Below, piece after piece: positions 16,856-25,284 of a stretch of DNA of 33,469 bases. Origin of the DNA: Streptococcus sp. DD13 (GTDB lineage Bacteria; Bacillota; Bacilli; Lactobacillales; Streptococcaceae); NCBI RefSeq assembly GCF_001578875.1, contig NZ_KQ969506.1, positions 1,234,032 to 1,267,500 of the forward strand, in the 5' to 3' direction. Position 1 is the stretch's first letter. Each line of letters begins with the position of its first letter. Under the pieces are notes generated by a model. It did no database searches. It was not told the DNA's origin and saw nothing but the letters and a program-made list of their open reading frames with translations. Both the position numbers and the translations under genes were made by a program.

Positions 16856-19057
16856 TTAGCCGTTGGTCCGCTTGACAGAATAAACCTCTGGCACAGACTT
16901 GATTTTATCCACCACACTGGTCAGACTCGCTAAGTTTGTAATCCCAAACGAAACATGAATGGTGGCAAACTTCATGTCCTTGGTTGGTTGCGCATTGACA
17001 GTCGAAATATTCTTCGTCGTATTGCTAAGCACTTTTAACACATCATTTAAAAGCCCAGAACGGTTCAGACCATAGATATCAATGTCAGCCATATACTCCG
17101 TCGATTGCTGATTCCCCTCCCAAGCCACATCAATCGTCCGCGCTTCAAAATTCTCTTGGCTCTTTAGGTTCATACAATCCACTCGGTGGACGGCGATTCC
17201 GCGTCCCTTGGTAATATAGCCAACGATATCATCTCCTGGGACAGGGTTACAGCATTTGGCGATGCGGACCAACAAGCCGGAAGCTCCCTCGATGACCACC
17301 CCACCTTCGTGACGAATCTTGAGGGTTTCCTTGTTTTCTTGCTTGACTTCCCCACCATTGACCAGCTCATCTGCTTCTGCTTTTGCCTTGGCCCGTTCTG
17401 CCTCCTTCCGCTCTTTTTCGGTCAAGCGGTTGACCACTGAAATCGCAGAAACCTCTCCAAAACCAACCGCAGCAAACAAGGCTTCTTCTGTCTTATAACT
17501 GGTCTTTTGCAAGACTTCGTCCATGTGCTTCTTATCAAAGAACTTATTGGCAACATAGCCCTGCTCCTGCAAGAGCTCTTGGATCAGCTCTCGTCCCTTA
17601 TTGACAGAGAGCTCCTTGTCTTGATTTTTAAAGAACTGACGAATCTTATTTTTCGCCTTATGGGTTTTCACAATGGTCACCCAGTCACGACTCGGTCCAA
17701 AGGAGTTGGCGCTGGTGATAATTTCCACCTGATCCCCTGTCTTGAGCTTGGTCGTTAAGGGCACCATCCGTCCATTGACCTTCGCACCCGTCGCTCGTTC
17801 TCCTACTTTGGTATGGATTTCATAGGCAAAGTCGATCGGAACCGAATCTTTGGGCAATTCCCGCACTGCTCCATCTGGCGCAAAGACATAGATCCGCTCC
17901 GTAAAGATATCATCCTTGACCGAATCCACGAAGCTCTGCGCGTCCCCTGATTCCTGCTGGAGTTCGACAAGGTTGTGAATCCACTTGAGTTCTTGAGGGT
18001 TTGCTGAAGCCTTGCCACCGCGTTTATAAGCCCAGTGAGCGGCGACCCCATACTCGGCCACCTGGTGCATTTCCTTGGTCCGAATTTGAATCTCAATGGG
18101 CCCCTTGGGTCCATATACGGTCGTGTGGATCGACTGGTAGCCATTCGCTTTTGGATTGGCAATATAATCCTTAAAACGACCTGGCATAGGACGCCAGAGC
18201 TCATGGATGTAGCCCAGCATGGCATAGACATCTCCTGGCGTATCCATGATACAGCGGATGGCAATCAAGTCATAGAGCTGGTCAAATCGCTTCTTTTTGT
18301 CGTGCATTTTGCGGTAGATAGAGTAGATATGTTTTGGACGACCGTAGATATCTCCCACCAACTCACGTTCTTGGGCGTAACGTTTGATCTTCTCTACAAT
18401 CTCATCCACCAGCTCCTCGCGCTCTTTTCGCTTTTCCGACATCATATGGGTGATTTTGTAGAATTCCACCTCATTGAGATAGCGAAAGGATAAGTCTTCT
18501 AATTCCCATTTGACAGAGGAAATCCCTAAACGATGGGCTAAAGGTGCATAGATTTCCATGGTTTCACGTGAAATCCGTTCCTGCTTGTCCTTTCTCAAGT
18601 GCTTTAGAGTCCGCATGTTGTGCAAGCGATCGGCCAACTTCACCATGATGACACGGATATCCTTGGACATTGCAACGAGTAATTTACGGTGATTTTCTGC
18701 CAGTTGCTCTTCATGAGACCGGTACTCTACCTTGCCGAGTTTGGTCACACCATCGACGATCAAGCGCGCTTCTGGTCCGAACTCCTCTTCGATATCTTCC
18801 AGTGTATAGCTGGTATCCTCCACCACATCGTGCAGGAAGCCACAGGCCACTGTGACCGCATCGAGCTTGAGACCCGCTAGGATCCCTGCGACCTGTATCG
18901 GATGAACGATATAGGGCTCTCCAGATCTCCGGTATTGTTCCTTATGGGCATTCGTCGCAAAGCGCAGGGCTTTTTTAACATAGTGGACATCCTGCTCGTT
19001 CATATAAGTGGATACAATATTGATGACATCATGACCGGTAAGTGTTGCTTCTTTCAT
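16856..19057 (-). CDS. relA: Bifunctional (p)ppGpp synthetase/hydrolase
   Basis: 733 residues, the long Rel/RSH protein of streptococci that makes and degrades (p)ppGpp in the stringent response. Start at MKEATLTGHDVINIVSTY after AAGGGGG; the frame extends 7 codons further without reason. Order of domains: HD hydrolase (YIVHPIQVAGIL, FLHDVVEDT with His76-Asp77, RLHNMRTL), synthetase (RPMPGRFKDYIANPKANGYQ, SIHTTVYGP), TGS (IYVFAPDGAVRELPKDSVPI), helical and zinc-finger-like CC region (RIAKCCNPVPGDDIVGYIT), and a C-terminal ACT domain. All catalytic segments look intact. It has its own promoter and is followed by dtd. Confidence 0.97.
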   Translation of the reverse strand: MKEATLTGHDVINIVSTYMNEQDVHYVKKALRFATNAHKEQYRRSGEPYIVHPIQVAGILAGLKLDAVTVACGFLHDVVEDTSYTLEDIEEEFGPEARLIVDGVTKLGKVEYRSHEEQLAENHRKLLVAMSKDIRVIMVKLADRLHNMRTLKHLRKDKQERISRETMEIYAPLAHRLGISSVKWELEDLSFRYLNEVEFYKITHMMSEKRKEREELVDEIVEKIKRYAQERELVGDIYGRPKHIYSIYRKMHDKKKRFDQLYDLIAIRCIMDTPGDVYAMLGYIHELWRPMPGRFKDYIANPKANGYQSIHTTVYGPKGPIEIQIRTKEMHQVAEYGVAAHWAYKRGGKASANPQELKWIHNLVELQQESGDAQSFVDSVKDDIFTERIYVFAPDGAVRELPKDSVPIDFAYEIHTKVGERATGAKVNGRMVPLTTKLKTGDQVEIITSANSFGPSRDWVTIVKTHKAKNKIRQFFKNQDKELSVNKGRELIQELLQEQGYVANKFFDKKHMDEVLQKTSYKTEEALFAAVGFGEVSAISVVNRLTEKERKEAERAKAKAEADELVNGGEVKQENKETLKIRHEGGVVIEGASGLLVRIAKCCNPVPGDDIVGYITKGRGIAVHRVDCMNLKSQENFEARTIDVAWEGNQQSTEYMADIDIYGLNRSGLLNDVLKVLSNTTKNISTVNAQPTKDMKFATIHVSFGITNLASLTSVVDKIKSVPEVYSVKRTNG

Positions 19058-19087
19058 GGATCCCCCTTCTCTCCTCACGTTTCCTCT

Positions 19088-19096
19088 ATTCTAACA
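19088..19096 (-). promoter_or_regulatory. Probable relA promoter (extended -10)
   Basis: Minus strand TGT-TAGAAT, extended -10 with TAGAAT at 19088-19093, about 31 bases before the relA start. The -35 region is only T-rich. Confidence 0.45.
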
Positions 19097-19109
19097 TTTT
19101 CAGGGCAAA

Positions 19110-19140
19110 TAAAAAAGCGAGTAGGACCATATTCCCCTAC
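19110..19140 (-). terminator. Possible terminator of the prmA-rsmE operon
   Basis: Short stem GTAGG / CCTAC (19121-19125 and 19136-19140) followed on the minus strand by CGCTTTTTTATTT. It is 80 bases past the rsmE stop and directly in front of the relA promoter. The stem is weak. Confidence 0.4.
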
Positions 19141-19222
19141 CCGATCAGAGTCTTCCTCCTTCAACCATCTCGCTCGACGATGGAGATCCCATCATACGAT
19201 GATTGTCCGTCACGGGATAGGA

Positions 19223-19969
19223 TTAGGACCCCTTCAATTCTAAAACAACACTCACTGCTGATAAGGCATAAAGCGGTGCGGTTTCTGCCCGAAGAATCCG
19301 CGGACCAAGCCCTGCGAGAACAGCTCCTTTAGCTTCAAAACTTTCAATTTCTGCTGGTGAGAGACCGCCTTCTGGGCCAAAGATAAAGAGGAGCTTTGCA
19401 CCCTTTTCTAGACCAGTCAACGCTTGGACTAGCGCCGCGCCTTCTCCTTCTTTAGCTGACTCTTCATAGGCCACGATGATGCGGTCAAACTGGCCCAGCT
19501 GAGCTAGAAAATCAGCCTTTTTCTCAAAGAGTTGGACTGCCGGTACCTGGTTTCGCTTGCTTTGCTCGGCTGCACCAAGGGCGATTTTATCTAGTTTTTC
19601 AACTTTCTTGCCTAGTTTCTTGCCATCCCACTTGGCAACGGACCAATCGGCAGGAAAGGCCCAGATTTGGCTGGCGCCAAGTTCCGTCCCTTTCTGCGTG
19701 ATAAACTCCAGCTTGTCCCCCTTGGGAAAGCCGGAGGCGATAGTCACTTGGACGGGCAATTCCACATTGTCAGCTAAGTCTTGGACCAACTCAAACTGAC
19801 GATTTTCCACATCTAGCACGCGCGCCAAGCGCTTGATCCCATCATCAAAAACCAAGGTCACTTCGTCATCCTCTTTCAAGCGCATGACCTGAAACATGTG
19901 CTTGCTGGTTTCCTTGTCCTCGATGGTCACGGGAGAAGTCGCAGGACCTTTGACAAAATACTGCTGCAT
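19223..19969 (-). CDS. rsmE: 16S rRNA m3U1498 methyltransferase
   Basis: 248 residues; SPOUT-class methyltransferase that makes N3-methyluridine at position 1498 of 16S rRNA. Start at MQQYFVKGPATSPVTI (19969) with GGAGG five bases upstream; that ribosome binding site lies in the last codons of prmA, so the genes are coupled. N-terminal PUA-like part (HMFQVMRLKEDDEVTLVFDDG), then the knotted SPOUT domain with QKGTELGASQIWAF, ALGAAEQSKRNQVP, FIFGPEGGLSPAEIESF and LGPRILRAETAPLYAL, which are the diagnostic RsmE motifs. Confidence 0.96.
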   Translation of the reverse strand: MQQYFVKGPATSPVTIEDKETSKHMFQVMRLKEDDEVTLVFDDGIKRLARVLDVENRQFELVQDLADNVELPVQVTIASGFPKGDKLEFITQKGTELGASQIWAFPADWSVAKWDGKKLGKKVEKLDKIALGAAEQSKRNQVPAVQLFEKKADFLAQLGQFDRIIVAYEESAKEGEGAALVQALTGLEKGAKLLFIFGPEGGLSPAEIESFEAKGAVLAGLGPRILRAETAPLYALSAVSVVLELKGS

Positions 19970-19970
19970 A

Positions 19971-20921
19971 TTAGCCTCCAATCACACCGGACATATCCTT
20001 TGTTTTCTTAAAGACACAGGCATTCCATTCTCCTTGGATCATATGGGTTTCAAGGAAAAATCCAGCGGCCTCAGCCGACTCTCGCACCATGTCCCACTTG
20101 TCCTTGATAATCCCACTCATGATGAGGTAGCCTTCATCCTTGACCAAGCGATAGGCATCCTCCGTCAGATGAATGAGAATATCCGCCAAGATATTAGCCA
20201 CAATCACATCTGCCTCGATGTCCACACCTTTAAGCAAATCGCCTGCTGCTACCTGGATATTTTCCATACCAGGATTAAGCTCAATATTTTCCTGAGCCAC
20301 CCGAACCGCCACATCATCCAAATCATAGGCGAAGATTTCCTTGGCACCCAGAAGAGAGCTGGCAATGGAAAGGACACCTGAACCTGTCCCCACATCTAGC
20401 ACTGTTTCCCCACCACGAAGGACCTGCTCCAAAGCAAAGAGGCTCATCTTGGTCGTTGGATGTGTCCCCGTCCCAAAGGCCATGCCGGGATCCAGCTTGA
20501 TAATTTTCTCGCCAGCAGCCGCCTCATAGTCTGTCCAAGACGGCACGATGGTCAGGTCATGGGTGATGCGAGCGGGCTCATAGTATTTCTTCCAGTTATC
20601 CGCCCAATCTTCCTCAGAAAGAGCAGTCGTCCCCATCTTGACCTCTCCCAAATCCATAAAATCGACTAATTCTGCTAGGCGAGCCTGCAAGTCCGCTTCC
20701 ACCACTGCCACATCCACCGTTTCCGGATAGTAGGCGGTCACTACGATTTCTTCTTGTTGCTCAACTTCTGGGAAAATCTCGCCGAAACGATCCACATTTC
20801 CCACATAGTCCATGCTGTCTTCAATCGCAACACCTTGCGCGCCTAACTCGATTAAGAGATTGGAGACCAACTCCTCCCCCTCACGCTTCACTGTCACTTT
20901 TAACTCTTGCCATGTTTCCAT
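19971..20921 (-). CDS. prmA: Ribosomal protein L11 methyltransferase
   Basis: 316 residues; SAM-dependent trimethylation of ribosomal protein L11. Start at [15 protein letters not shown] (ATG 20921). The frame runs 7 codons further upstream, but those overlap the stop of the preceding gene. The SAM-binding motif is [20 protein letters not shown], preceded by [17 protein letters not shown] and followed by [11 protein letters not shown], all PrmA hallmarks. The ribosome binding site GAGGAG is supplied by the last codons of the ApeA-like gene upstream, whose stop is 4 bases away. prmA translation is thus physically tied to an accessory gene. rsmE follows after one base. Confidence 0.96.
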   Translation of the reverse strand: METWQELKVTVKREGEELVSNLLIELGAQGVAIEDSMDYVGNVDRFGEIFPEVEQQEEIVVTAYYPETVDVAVVEADLQARLAELVDFMDLGEVKMGTTALSEEDWADNWKKYYEPARITHDLTIVPSWTDYEAAAGEKIIKLDPGMAFGTGTHPTTKMSLFALEQVLRGGETVLDVGTGSGVLSIASSLLGAKEIFAYDLDDVAVRVAQENIELNPGMENIQVAAGDLLKGVDIEADVIVANILADILIHLTEDAYRLVKDEGYLIMSGIIKDKWDMVRESAEAAGFFLETHMIQGEWNACVFKKTKDMSGVIGG

Positions 20922-20925
20922 ATTA

Positions 20926-22371
20926 TTAATACTCCTCGTCATATTCTAATCCAAGTTCCTGAAATATGTAGAAACGCAATACCTCTTGACACAATGTACG
21001 AAGTTCATACATTTCATTGAAGTCTGTTACTAGATTTTTATATTTTGATTTCTCATCTCCATGAATATAGTAGTTACGACTGTCATACAACTTTTTAACA
21101 ATACTAGAAATAGAGGTCTCAGTAAGTTTATTCTTCCCTATTTTTCCTGGGACATTAGTAAATAAATCCAGTAATTTCTTTCTCAAGTCACTATCCTGTC
21201 TCTGATATTTCAACCTATTCCTAAAGATTTTTTTAAAACTCTCATCAATATTTTTATTAATAAAATCAAAAACTCTTTGTTTATTTATATCTTCTGCTTT
21301 AGAAATATCAGCTCGTTGTTCACCTCGAAAATTTCTAGCAAATACTTCTAAATTACGAATGGAATCTATAAAACTATCTTCAAGATAAGGAGTCCCATGC
21401 AAATTGGCTGTAAAACTTCGAACAATAAATTCTAATTGCTCACTTTTGTCGAACCAATTATTTATAATAGCTTCAAAATTGTCACCTAGTTTATTAAGTG
21501 AAATTTTGTGTAGTTCATGCTTATCCCATTTAATGTTTTTTCTTGAATGTTGTACAAAATATTTTCCTTTAATTATAGGCCAGTTGTTATCCTGACGTTT
21601 TTCACACAAAAATTCAATCGTTTCAAACGATAAAGGCTTTTCAGATAACATCTCAACTAATTCTTTAATCCGTATTGAAGTATCATAGCATTTCTGAAAA
21701 GAGACCTTTCTATCTGTGGGAGAAGACAAGTGAATTCTATAATATGGTTCTACGCTAAGTGCATCATAAGAAAAAATATAACTAGGCACATCTTTAAATT
21801 TCAAATCCTCTGATGTTATCAAAACTTCCGTAGATTGATAGTCAGAAATGTTGACAGCAATATTAAAATTTCGTTGTTTGAAATCACGTTCCGCACTTAT
21901 AATTGATTTGCCAATCCAATCTTCTAGATGATCAAAAGAGAATTGGTAATACTGAACTTTGGTATCTTCCAATTCGTCTATCAATTCAACTATCAACTCT
22001 TTGAAATTATTCTTATTTGGAAACAATTGATAATTAATATCAAAAATTTTAAAATTTTTAATTCTATACTTTCTTAATGGAAAACCTGGAACATTATCTG
22101 TTCCAAACGGACTACCGTAAGATTCTAATATCAATAACTTTCCATGAGAATCAAATCCATAGATTTTATCTATAGGATGACCAAAATCAGCAATTATTTC
22201 GCCATCACTAGAAAATTCACCAAAAATTTCTAATATAATTTCGTTTGGTGAGTATGTCAAAATTCCACTATTTGATTCATGATCAACCACTTTTGATTTA
22301 TCATCAGAAAAATAACCTTTGATTTCAAATTCTTTATCCCATGAATATGACTTATATGTTAATTTACTCAT
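20926..22371 (-). CDS. HEPN-domain protein resembling the ApeA anti-phage family
   Basis: 481 residues, clearly more AT-rich than its neighbours. The N-terminal ~180 residues have the look of the ApeA N-terminal domain: a GYF opening ([10 protein letters not shown]), [19 protein letters not shown], and [14 protein letters not shown], all beta-strand-rich. The C-terminal ~150 residues are helical with a HEPN ribonuclease signature R-x4-H in [16 protein letters not shown] (Arg432, His437). ApeA proteins are single-gene abortive-infection defences in which HEPN activity is expected to cut RNA after phage sensing. It has no clear ribosome binding site at the usual spacing and no promoter of its own that I can see. 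It sits between gene debris and prmA as a one-gene insert. The family match is by recognition, not by search. Confidence 0.65.
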   Translation of the reverse strand: MSKLTYKSYSWDKEFEIKGYFSDDKSKVVDHESNSGILTYSPNEIILEIFGEFSSDGEIIADFGHPIDKIYGFDSHGKLLILESYGSPFGTDNVPGFPLRKYRIKNFKIFDINYQLFPNKNNFKELIVELIDELEDTKVQYYQFSFDHLEDWIGKSIISAERDFKQRNFNIAVNISDYQSTEVLITSEDLKFKDVPSYIFSYDALSVEPYYRIHLSSPTDRKVSFQKCYDTSIRIKELVEMLSEKPLSFETIEFLCEKRQDNNWPIIKGKYFVQHSRKNIKWDKHELHKISLNKLGDNFEAIINNWFDKSEQLEFIVRSFTANLHGTPYLEDSFIDSIRNLEVFARNFRGEQRADISKAEDINKQRVFDFINKNIDESFKKIFRNRLKYQRQDSDLRKKLLDLFTNVPGKIGKNKLTETSISSIVKKLYDSRNYYIHGDEKSKYKNLVTDFNEMYELRTLCQEVLRFYIFQELGLEYDEEY

Positions 22372-22380
22372 ATCTTGTAG

Positions 22381-22640
22381 TTACTCTTCCTCCAAATAAT
22401 CCCTCACTCTATCCTGCAACTGGGGTACACCCTTATCTGAGCCAAGAAACTCCTCAATACTCATCCGTTTGTAAGCCTGGCCTTCATCTTCGATGCGGAT
22501 AGTGTCCAACTGCTCTTGCCTGAACTTGCCAACTAGAAAGACGACTCCCTCTCCTCAAAAAGCATACTGGGATAAACCTTACTCCAAAGCAGACAATTTT
22601 GCATCCGGTGAAATCAGAAATTTCAGCTTCCGCATCAACT
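22381..22640 (-). pseudogene. Remnant of an upstream operon gene, several frame breaks
   Basis: From ~22540 down to the stop at 22381 an open frame reads GEGVVFLVGKFRQEQLDT, IRIEDEGQAYKRMSIEEFL and GVPQLQDRVRDYLEEE. This is a convincing protein C-terminus with no usable start. Upstream, a weak start right after DUF3013 (MRKLKFLISPDAKLS) stops after 18 codons, and the other frames also contain stops. The tail (E-DEGQAY-x-MS-EEFL) reminds me of small NUDIX hydrolases, but I am not sure. The decayed gene originally linked DUF3013 to the downstream genes; its stop lies 9 bases before the ApeA-like start. Confidence 0.55.
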
Positions 22641-22642
22641 CC

Positions 22643-23113
22643 CTAATACCTCGGATAAGGATAGAAGGTGGTTTCTTCAAGATTCGCTAAGCCTGCTTTA
22701 AAGGCTTCCTGATCCCAGACAAGACCAAACTCTTCTGCCCCATCATCCGCTAAAAAATCCATGAGATCACTCAGTCCGTCATTGGCTACCTCATTGAGAG
22801 TCTCCGCAAAGTAAGCCAGAAACTCCTGACTCAGCCCTTTCTTGGGCTCGTAGGGAATCGCCACCAAGTAGTCTGCTGCATCAAAGCGCGTCTTGGCTGG
22901 ATTGTAAAAGAGCACATAGTCCTCAAACACAATATCTTCCCCCGATGCGGTCCCACTGTCGTCTACCGTCTCCACACCCGCTTGATTTTGAGCCTCAAGG
23001 ACAAAAGTCACTTCTACTGCGTGATTTTTCTTGTCCCAATTGATCTCATAATCATAGGAAAAGTTCTGATCCATCACATCTACCAAGATATCTAAAAAGC
23101 CATATTTTGCCAT
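22643..23113 (-). CDS. DUF3013 family protein
   Basis: 156 residues, acidic, cytosolic, no membrane segments. Start at MAKYGFLDILVDVMDQNFSY (ATG 23113) with GAGAGGG five bases upstream. The frame extends 37 codons further upstream into the promoter region and is rejected. Segments VDVMDQNFSYDYEINWDKKN and VFEDYVLFYNPAKTRFDAADYL, and the end TFYPYPRY, match the streptococcal/lactococcal DUF3013 family, whose function is unknown. It usually sits near prmA. It is divergent from rarA. Confidence 0.85.
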   Translation of the reverse strand: MAKYGFLDILVDVMDQNFSYDYEINWDKKNHAVEVTFVLEAQNQAGVETVDDSGTASGEDIVFEDYVLFYNPAKTRFDAADYLVAIPYEPKKGLSQEFLAYFAETLNEVANDGLSDLMDFLADDGAEEFGLVWDQEAFKAGLANLEETTFYPYPRY

Positions 23114-23238
23114 CATTTCCCTCTCATCACTTGTGGTATAATTATAATTAGTGTACCATAAATTCAGGATTTCACGGGATTTTATGGACAATAACAGACG
23201 AGAAATCGACACCGTTCGATACAATAGAAAGGAGACCT

Positions 23239-24522
23239 ATGCCAGACAATCTTGCGCTTCGCATGCGCCCTAAAACGATCGATCAGGTCATTGGTCAGGA
23301 GCATCTGGTCGGCCCTGGAAAGATTATCCGCCGTATGGTCGAAGCCAACCGCCTGTCCTCCATGATTCTCTACGGACCGCCAGGGATTGGAAAAACCAGT
23401 ATCGCTTCTGCCATTGCTGGAACGACCAAGTATGCCTTTCGGACCTTCAATGCGACGGTTGATAGCAAAAAACGATTGCAAGAAATCGCGGAAGAAGCCA
23501 AGTTTTCGGGTGGTTTGGTGCTCCTCCTAGACGAGATCCATCGACTTGACAAGACCAAGCAGGACTTTCTCCTGCCCCTTCTAGAAAGTGGTCTGGTTAT
23601 TATGATTGGTGCGACGACGGAAAATCCCTTCTTTTCTGTCACTCCAGCCATTCGTAGCCGTGTTCAGATTTTTGAGTTAGAACCCTTATCCAATCAAGAG
23701 GTCAAAGCAGCCCTGCAAATAGCCATCAGTGATCCTGAGCGTGGATTTGACTTTCCGGTTGACTTAGATGAGGAGGCCCTGGATTTCATCGCGACTTCGA
23801 CCAACGGAGATCTGCGCTCTGCTTTTAACTCGCTGGACCTGGCTGTTCTTTCCACCCCGGAAAACGACGAAGGCATCCGCCATATCACCCTTGATATCAT
23901 GGAAAATAGCCTGCAACGGAGCTACATCACCATGGATAAGGACGGAGACGGCCACTACGATGTCCTCTCTGCCCTGCAAAAATCCATCCGTGGCTCTGAT
24001 GTCAATGCTAGTCTTCACTATGCCGCTCGCTTGGTGGAAGCTGGGGATTTGCCAAGCTTGGCACGAAGACTGACCGTTATCGCCTACGAAGATATCGGCC
24101 TCGCCAATCCTGATGCCCAGATTCATACCGTGACAGCCCTGCAAGCCGCGGAGCGCATTGGCTTTCCAGAAGCCCGTATCCTCATCGCCAATATCGTCAT
24201 CGACCTCGCCCTTTCCCCCAAGTCCAACACTGCCTATGTCGCCATGGATAAGGCCCTTGCTGATCTAAGAAACTCAGGAAATCTGCCGATTCCGCGCCAT
24301 CTTCGCGACGGCCATTACTCTGGCAGTCAGGAGCTGGGAAATGCTCAAAATTATAAATATCCCCACAATTATCCTGGCAATTGGGTCCAACAGGACTATC
24401 TACCAGACAAGCTTATGGGGGCCTCTTATTTCACTCCCAATGAAAATGGCAAATACGAGCGTGCCCTAGCCGGTACTCTTGAAAAAATAAATCAACTAAA
24501 AAAACAGGACTACAAGCCCTGA
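23239..24522 (+). CDS. rarA: Replication-associated recombination protein A (MgsA/RarA AAA+ ATPase)
   Basis: 427 residues; AAA+ ATPase of the clamp-loader clade acting at stalled replication forks. N-terminus PDNLALRMRPKTIDQVIGQEH is the family signature. Walker A GPPGIGKT (46-53), Walker B VLLLDEIHR, sensor 1 IGATTENPFFSV, arginine finger region AIRSRVQIFEL, sensor 2 GDLRSAFNSLDL, and the C-terminal tetramerisation domain (DVNASLHYAARLVEAGDLPS, YEDIGLANP, KYPHNYPGNWVQQDYLP). Ribosome binding site AAAGGAG. It is followed by a probable 6S RNA gene; in Bacillus the 6S-1 gene is also close to rarA. Confidence 0.96.
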   Translation: MPDNLALRMRPKTIDQVIGQEHLVGPGKIIRRMVEANRLSSMILYGPPGIGKTSIASAIAGTTKYAFRTFNATVDSKKRLQEIAEEAKFSGGLVLLLDEIHRLDKTKQDFLLPLLESGLVIMIGATTENPFFSVTPAIRSRVQIFELEPLSNQEVKAALQIAISDPERGFDFPVDLDEEALDFIATSTNGDLRSAFNSLDLAVLSTPENDEGIRHITLDIMENSLQRSYITMDKDGDGHYDVLSALQKSIRGSDVNASLHYAARLVEAGDLPSLARRLTVIAYEDIGLANPDAQIHTVTALQAAERIGFPEARILIANIVIDLALSPKSNTAYVAMDKALADLRNSGNLPIPRHLRDGHYSGSQELGNAQNYKYPHNYPGNWVQQDYLPDKLMGASYFTPNENGKYERALAGTLEKINQLKKQDYKP

Positions 24523-24579
24523 TTTTATCCCTCTTTCGTACTTTTTCTAAGAGCGTTTTCATTTTTTTGATTTTTCCTC

Positions 24580-24607
24580 TTGAATTTTTCCGAAAAAGTG
24601 ATAAGAT
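24580..24607 (+). promoter_or_regulatory. Promoter for the 6S-like RNA / tRNA-Lys
   Basis: -35 TTGAAT (24580-24585), 16-base spacer, -10 TAAGAT (24602-24607). It would start transcription near 24614-24618. A cre-like TGAAAACGCTCTTA (minus strand, about 24549-24562) lies just upstream with one mismatch to the CcpA consensus. Confidence 0.55.
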
Positions 24608-24616
24608 AATAGTAAA

Positions 24617-24820
24617 GAGATAAGAAAATTGCTGTGGTATACGAATTCATACTCATGTGTTGACCGACTATTTTTGTATTATTCGGGAAACAATTCTTTC
24701 TAGCAGTATGCAGGCCGTCTCACACGGAAGCGACTAAGTTAGAAATACCGTTGCCCACCTGCTTCTATTTGTGCGGGATCAATACAAATTTTGAATCACC
24801 GGTACCAATACAGCGTTTTT
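24617..24820 (+). ncRNA. ssrS: Probable 6S RNA
   Basis: About 190-200 non-coding bases with a promoter on the left and a T6 run (GTTTTTTATT) on the right. The ends pair: GCTGTGGTA (from 24631) against TACC..ACAGC (ending 24814), forming a long closing stem with bulges. The centre holds unpaired tracts and a small hairpin (GGCCGTCTCACACGG region). Length, end pairing, open centre and location right after rarA fit 6S RNA, the RNA-polymerase-binding regulator. Not verified by covariance model. Exact ends are estimates. Confidence 0.7.
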
Positions 24821-24824
24821 TATT

Positions 24825-24897
24825 GCCTCCTTAGCTCAGTTGGTAGAGCAGTAGACTCTTAATCTATGGGTCGCAGGTTCGAGCCCTGCAGGGGGCA
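24825..24897 (+). tRNA. tRNA-Lys (anticodon CTT)
   Basis: 73-base cloverleaf: acceptor GCCTCCT/AGGGGGC, D arm GCTC-AGTTGGTA-GAGC, anticodon stem GTAGA/TCTAT around loop CTCTTAA (anticodon CTT, reads AAG), T arm GCAGG-TTCGAGC-CCTGC, discriminator A. No encoded CCA. It starts only about 4 bases after the T-run of the 6S-like RNA, so the two probably share a promoter. Confidence 0.96.
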
Positions 24898-24912
24898 TCA
24901 AACTTCAACAGT

Positions 24913-24938
24913 AAAAGCCTTGATTTACAAGGCTTTTT
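24913..24938 (+). terminator. Terminator of tRNA-Lys transcript
   Basis: Stem AAAAGCCTTG / CAAGGCTTTT (24913-24922 and 24928-24937) with a short loop and T6. Confidence 0.9.
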
Positions 24939-24980
24939 TGCTTGTTCAAACCAAATTTGTTCCAAAATTGCTCCAAAAAA

Positions 24981-25216
24981 TTATAAAAGTTTTCGGACGT
25001 TATTAAATTCATCATTTATTTTTTCTTCCAAGGTATGACCATAACGTTCCGTTATTAAAAGATACTCAAACTGGGAAACTAGTTCGCCCTGAAGACCAAG
25101 AAGAATTCAATCCCCATAGATATATCGAAGCTTATCATCCCAGCAAACTTGATGATTTTTTAACAAAAATGGATACAATTAATAGAGAAATAAAGAAAAT
25201 AAATGAAAGGACCTGA
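24981..25216. pseudogene. Two overlapping relic reading frames beside tRNA-Lys
   Basis: The 24939-25284 stretch has no intact gene. On the minus strand a frame without start ends at 24981 with LLITERYGHTLEEKINDEF and NNVRKLL-stop; a Tyr-Gly-His near a C-terminus beside a tRNA 3' end recalls integrase tails, but this is weak. On the plus strand a frame without start ends at 25216 with KDTQTGKLVRPEDQEEFNPH, RYIEAYHPSKLDDFLTKM and DTINREIKKINERT-stop, followed at once by a terminator. The second looks like a genuine protein C-terminus. Both are probably debris of a mobile element that once entered at the tRNA (inference). Neither is identified. Confidence 0.4.
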
Positions 25217-25236
25217 AATTCTCAGGTCCTTATTTA
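25208..25236. terminator. Terminator between relic ORF and permease gene
   Basis: Stem AGGACCTGA / TCAGGTCCT (25208-25216 and 25222-25230) around AATTC, followed by TATTTATA on the plus strand and TTCATTTATTTTC on the minus strand. It can end the ABC operon that stops at 25285. Confidence 0.8.
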
Positions 25237-25284
25237 TAAAATCCAAAATATAAAATTTGTACAGAAAATTATCGCATTTTCAAT

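Noticed and set aside
24549..24562. CcpA cre site upstream of the 6S-like RNA
   Set aside because: One mismatch in an AT-rich region and no functional reason; noted only in the promoter entry.
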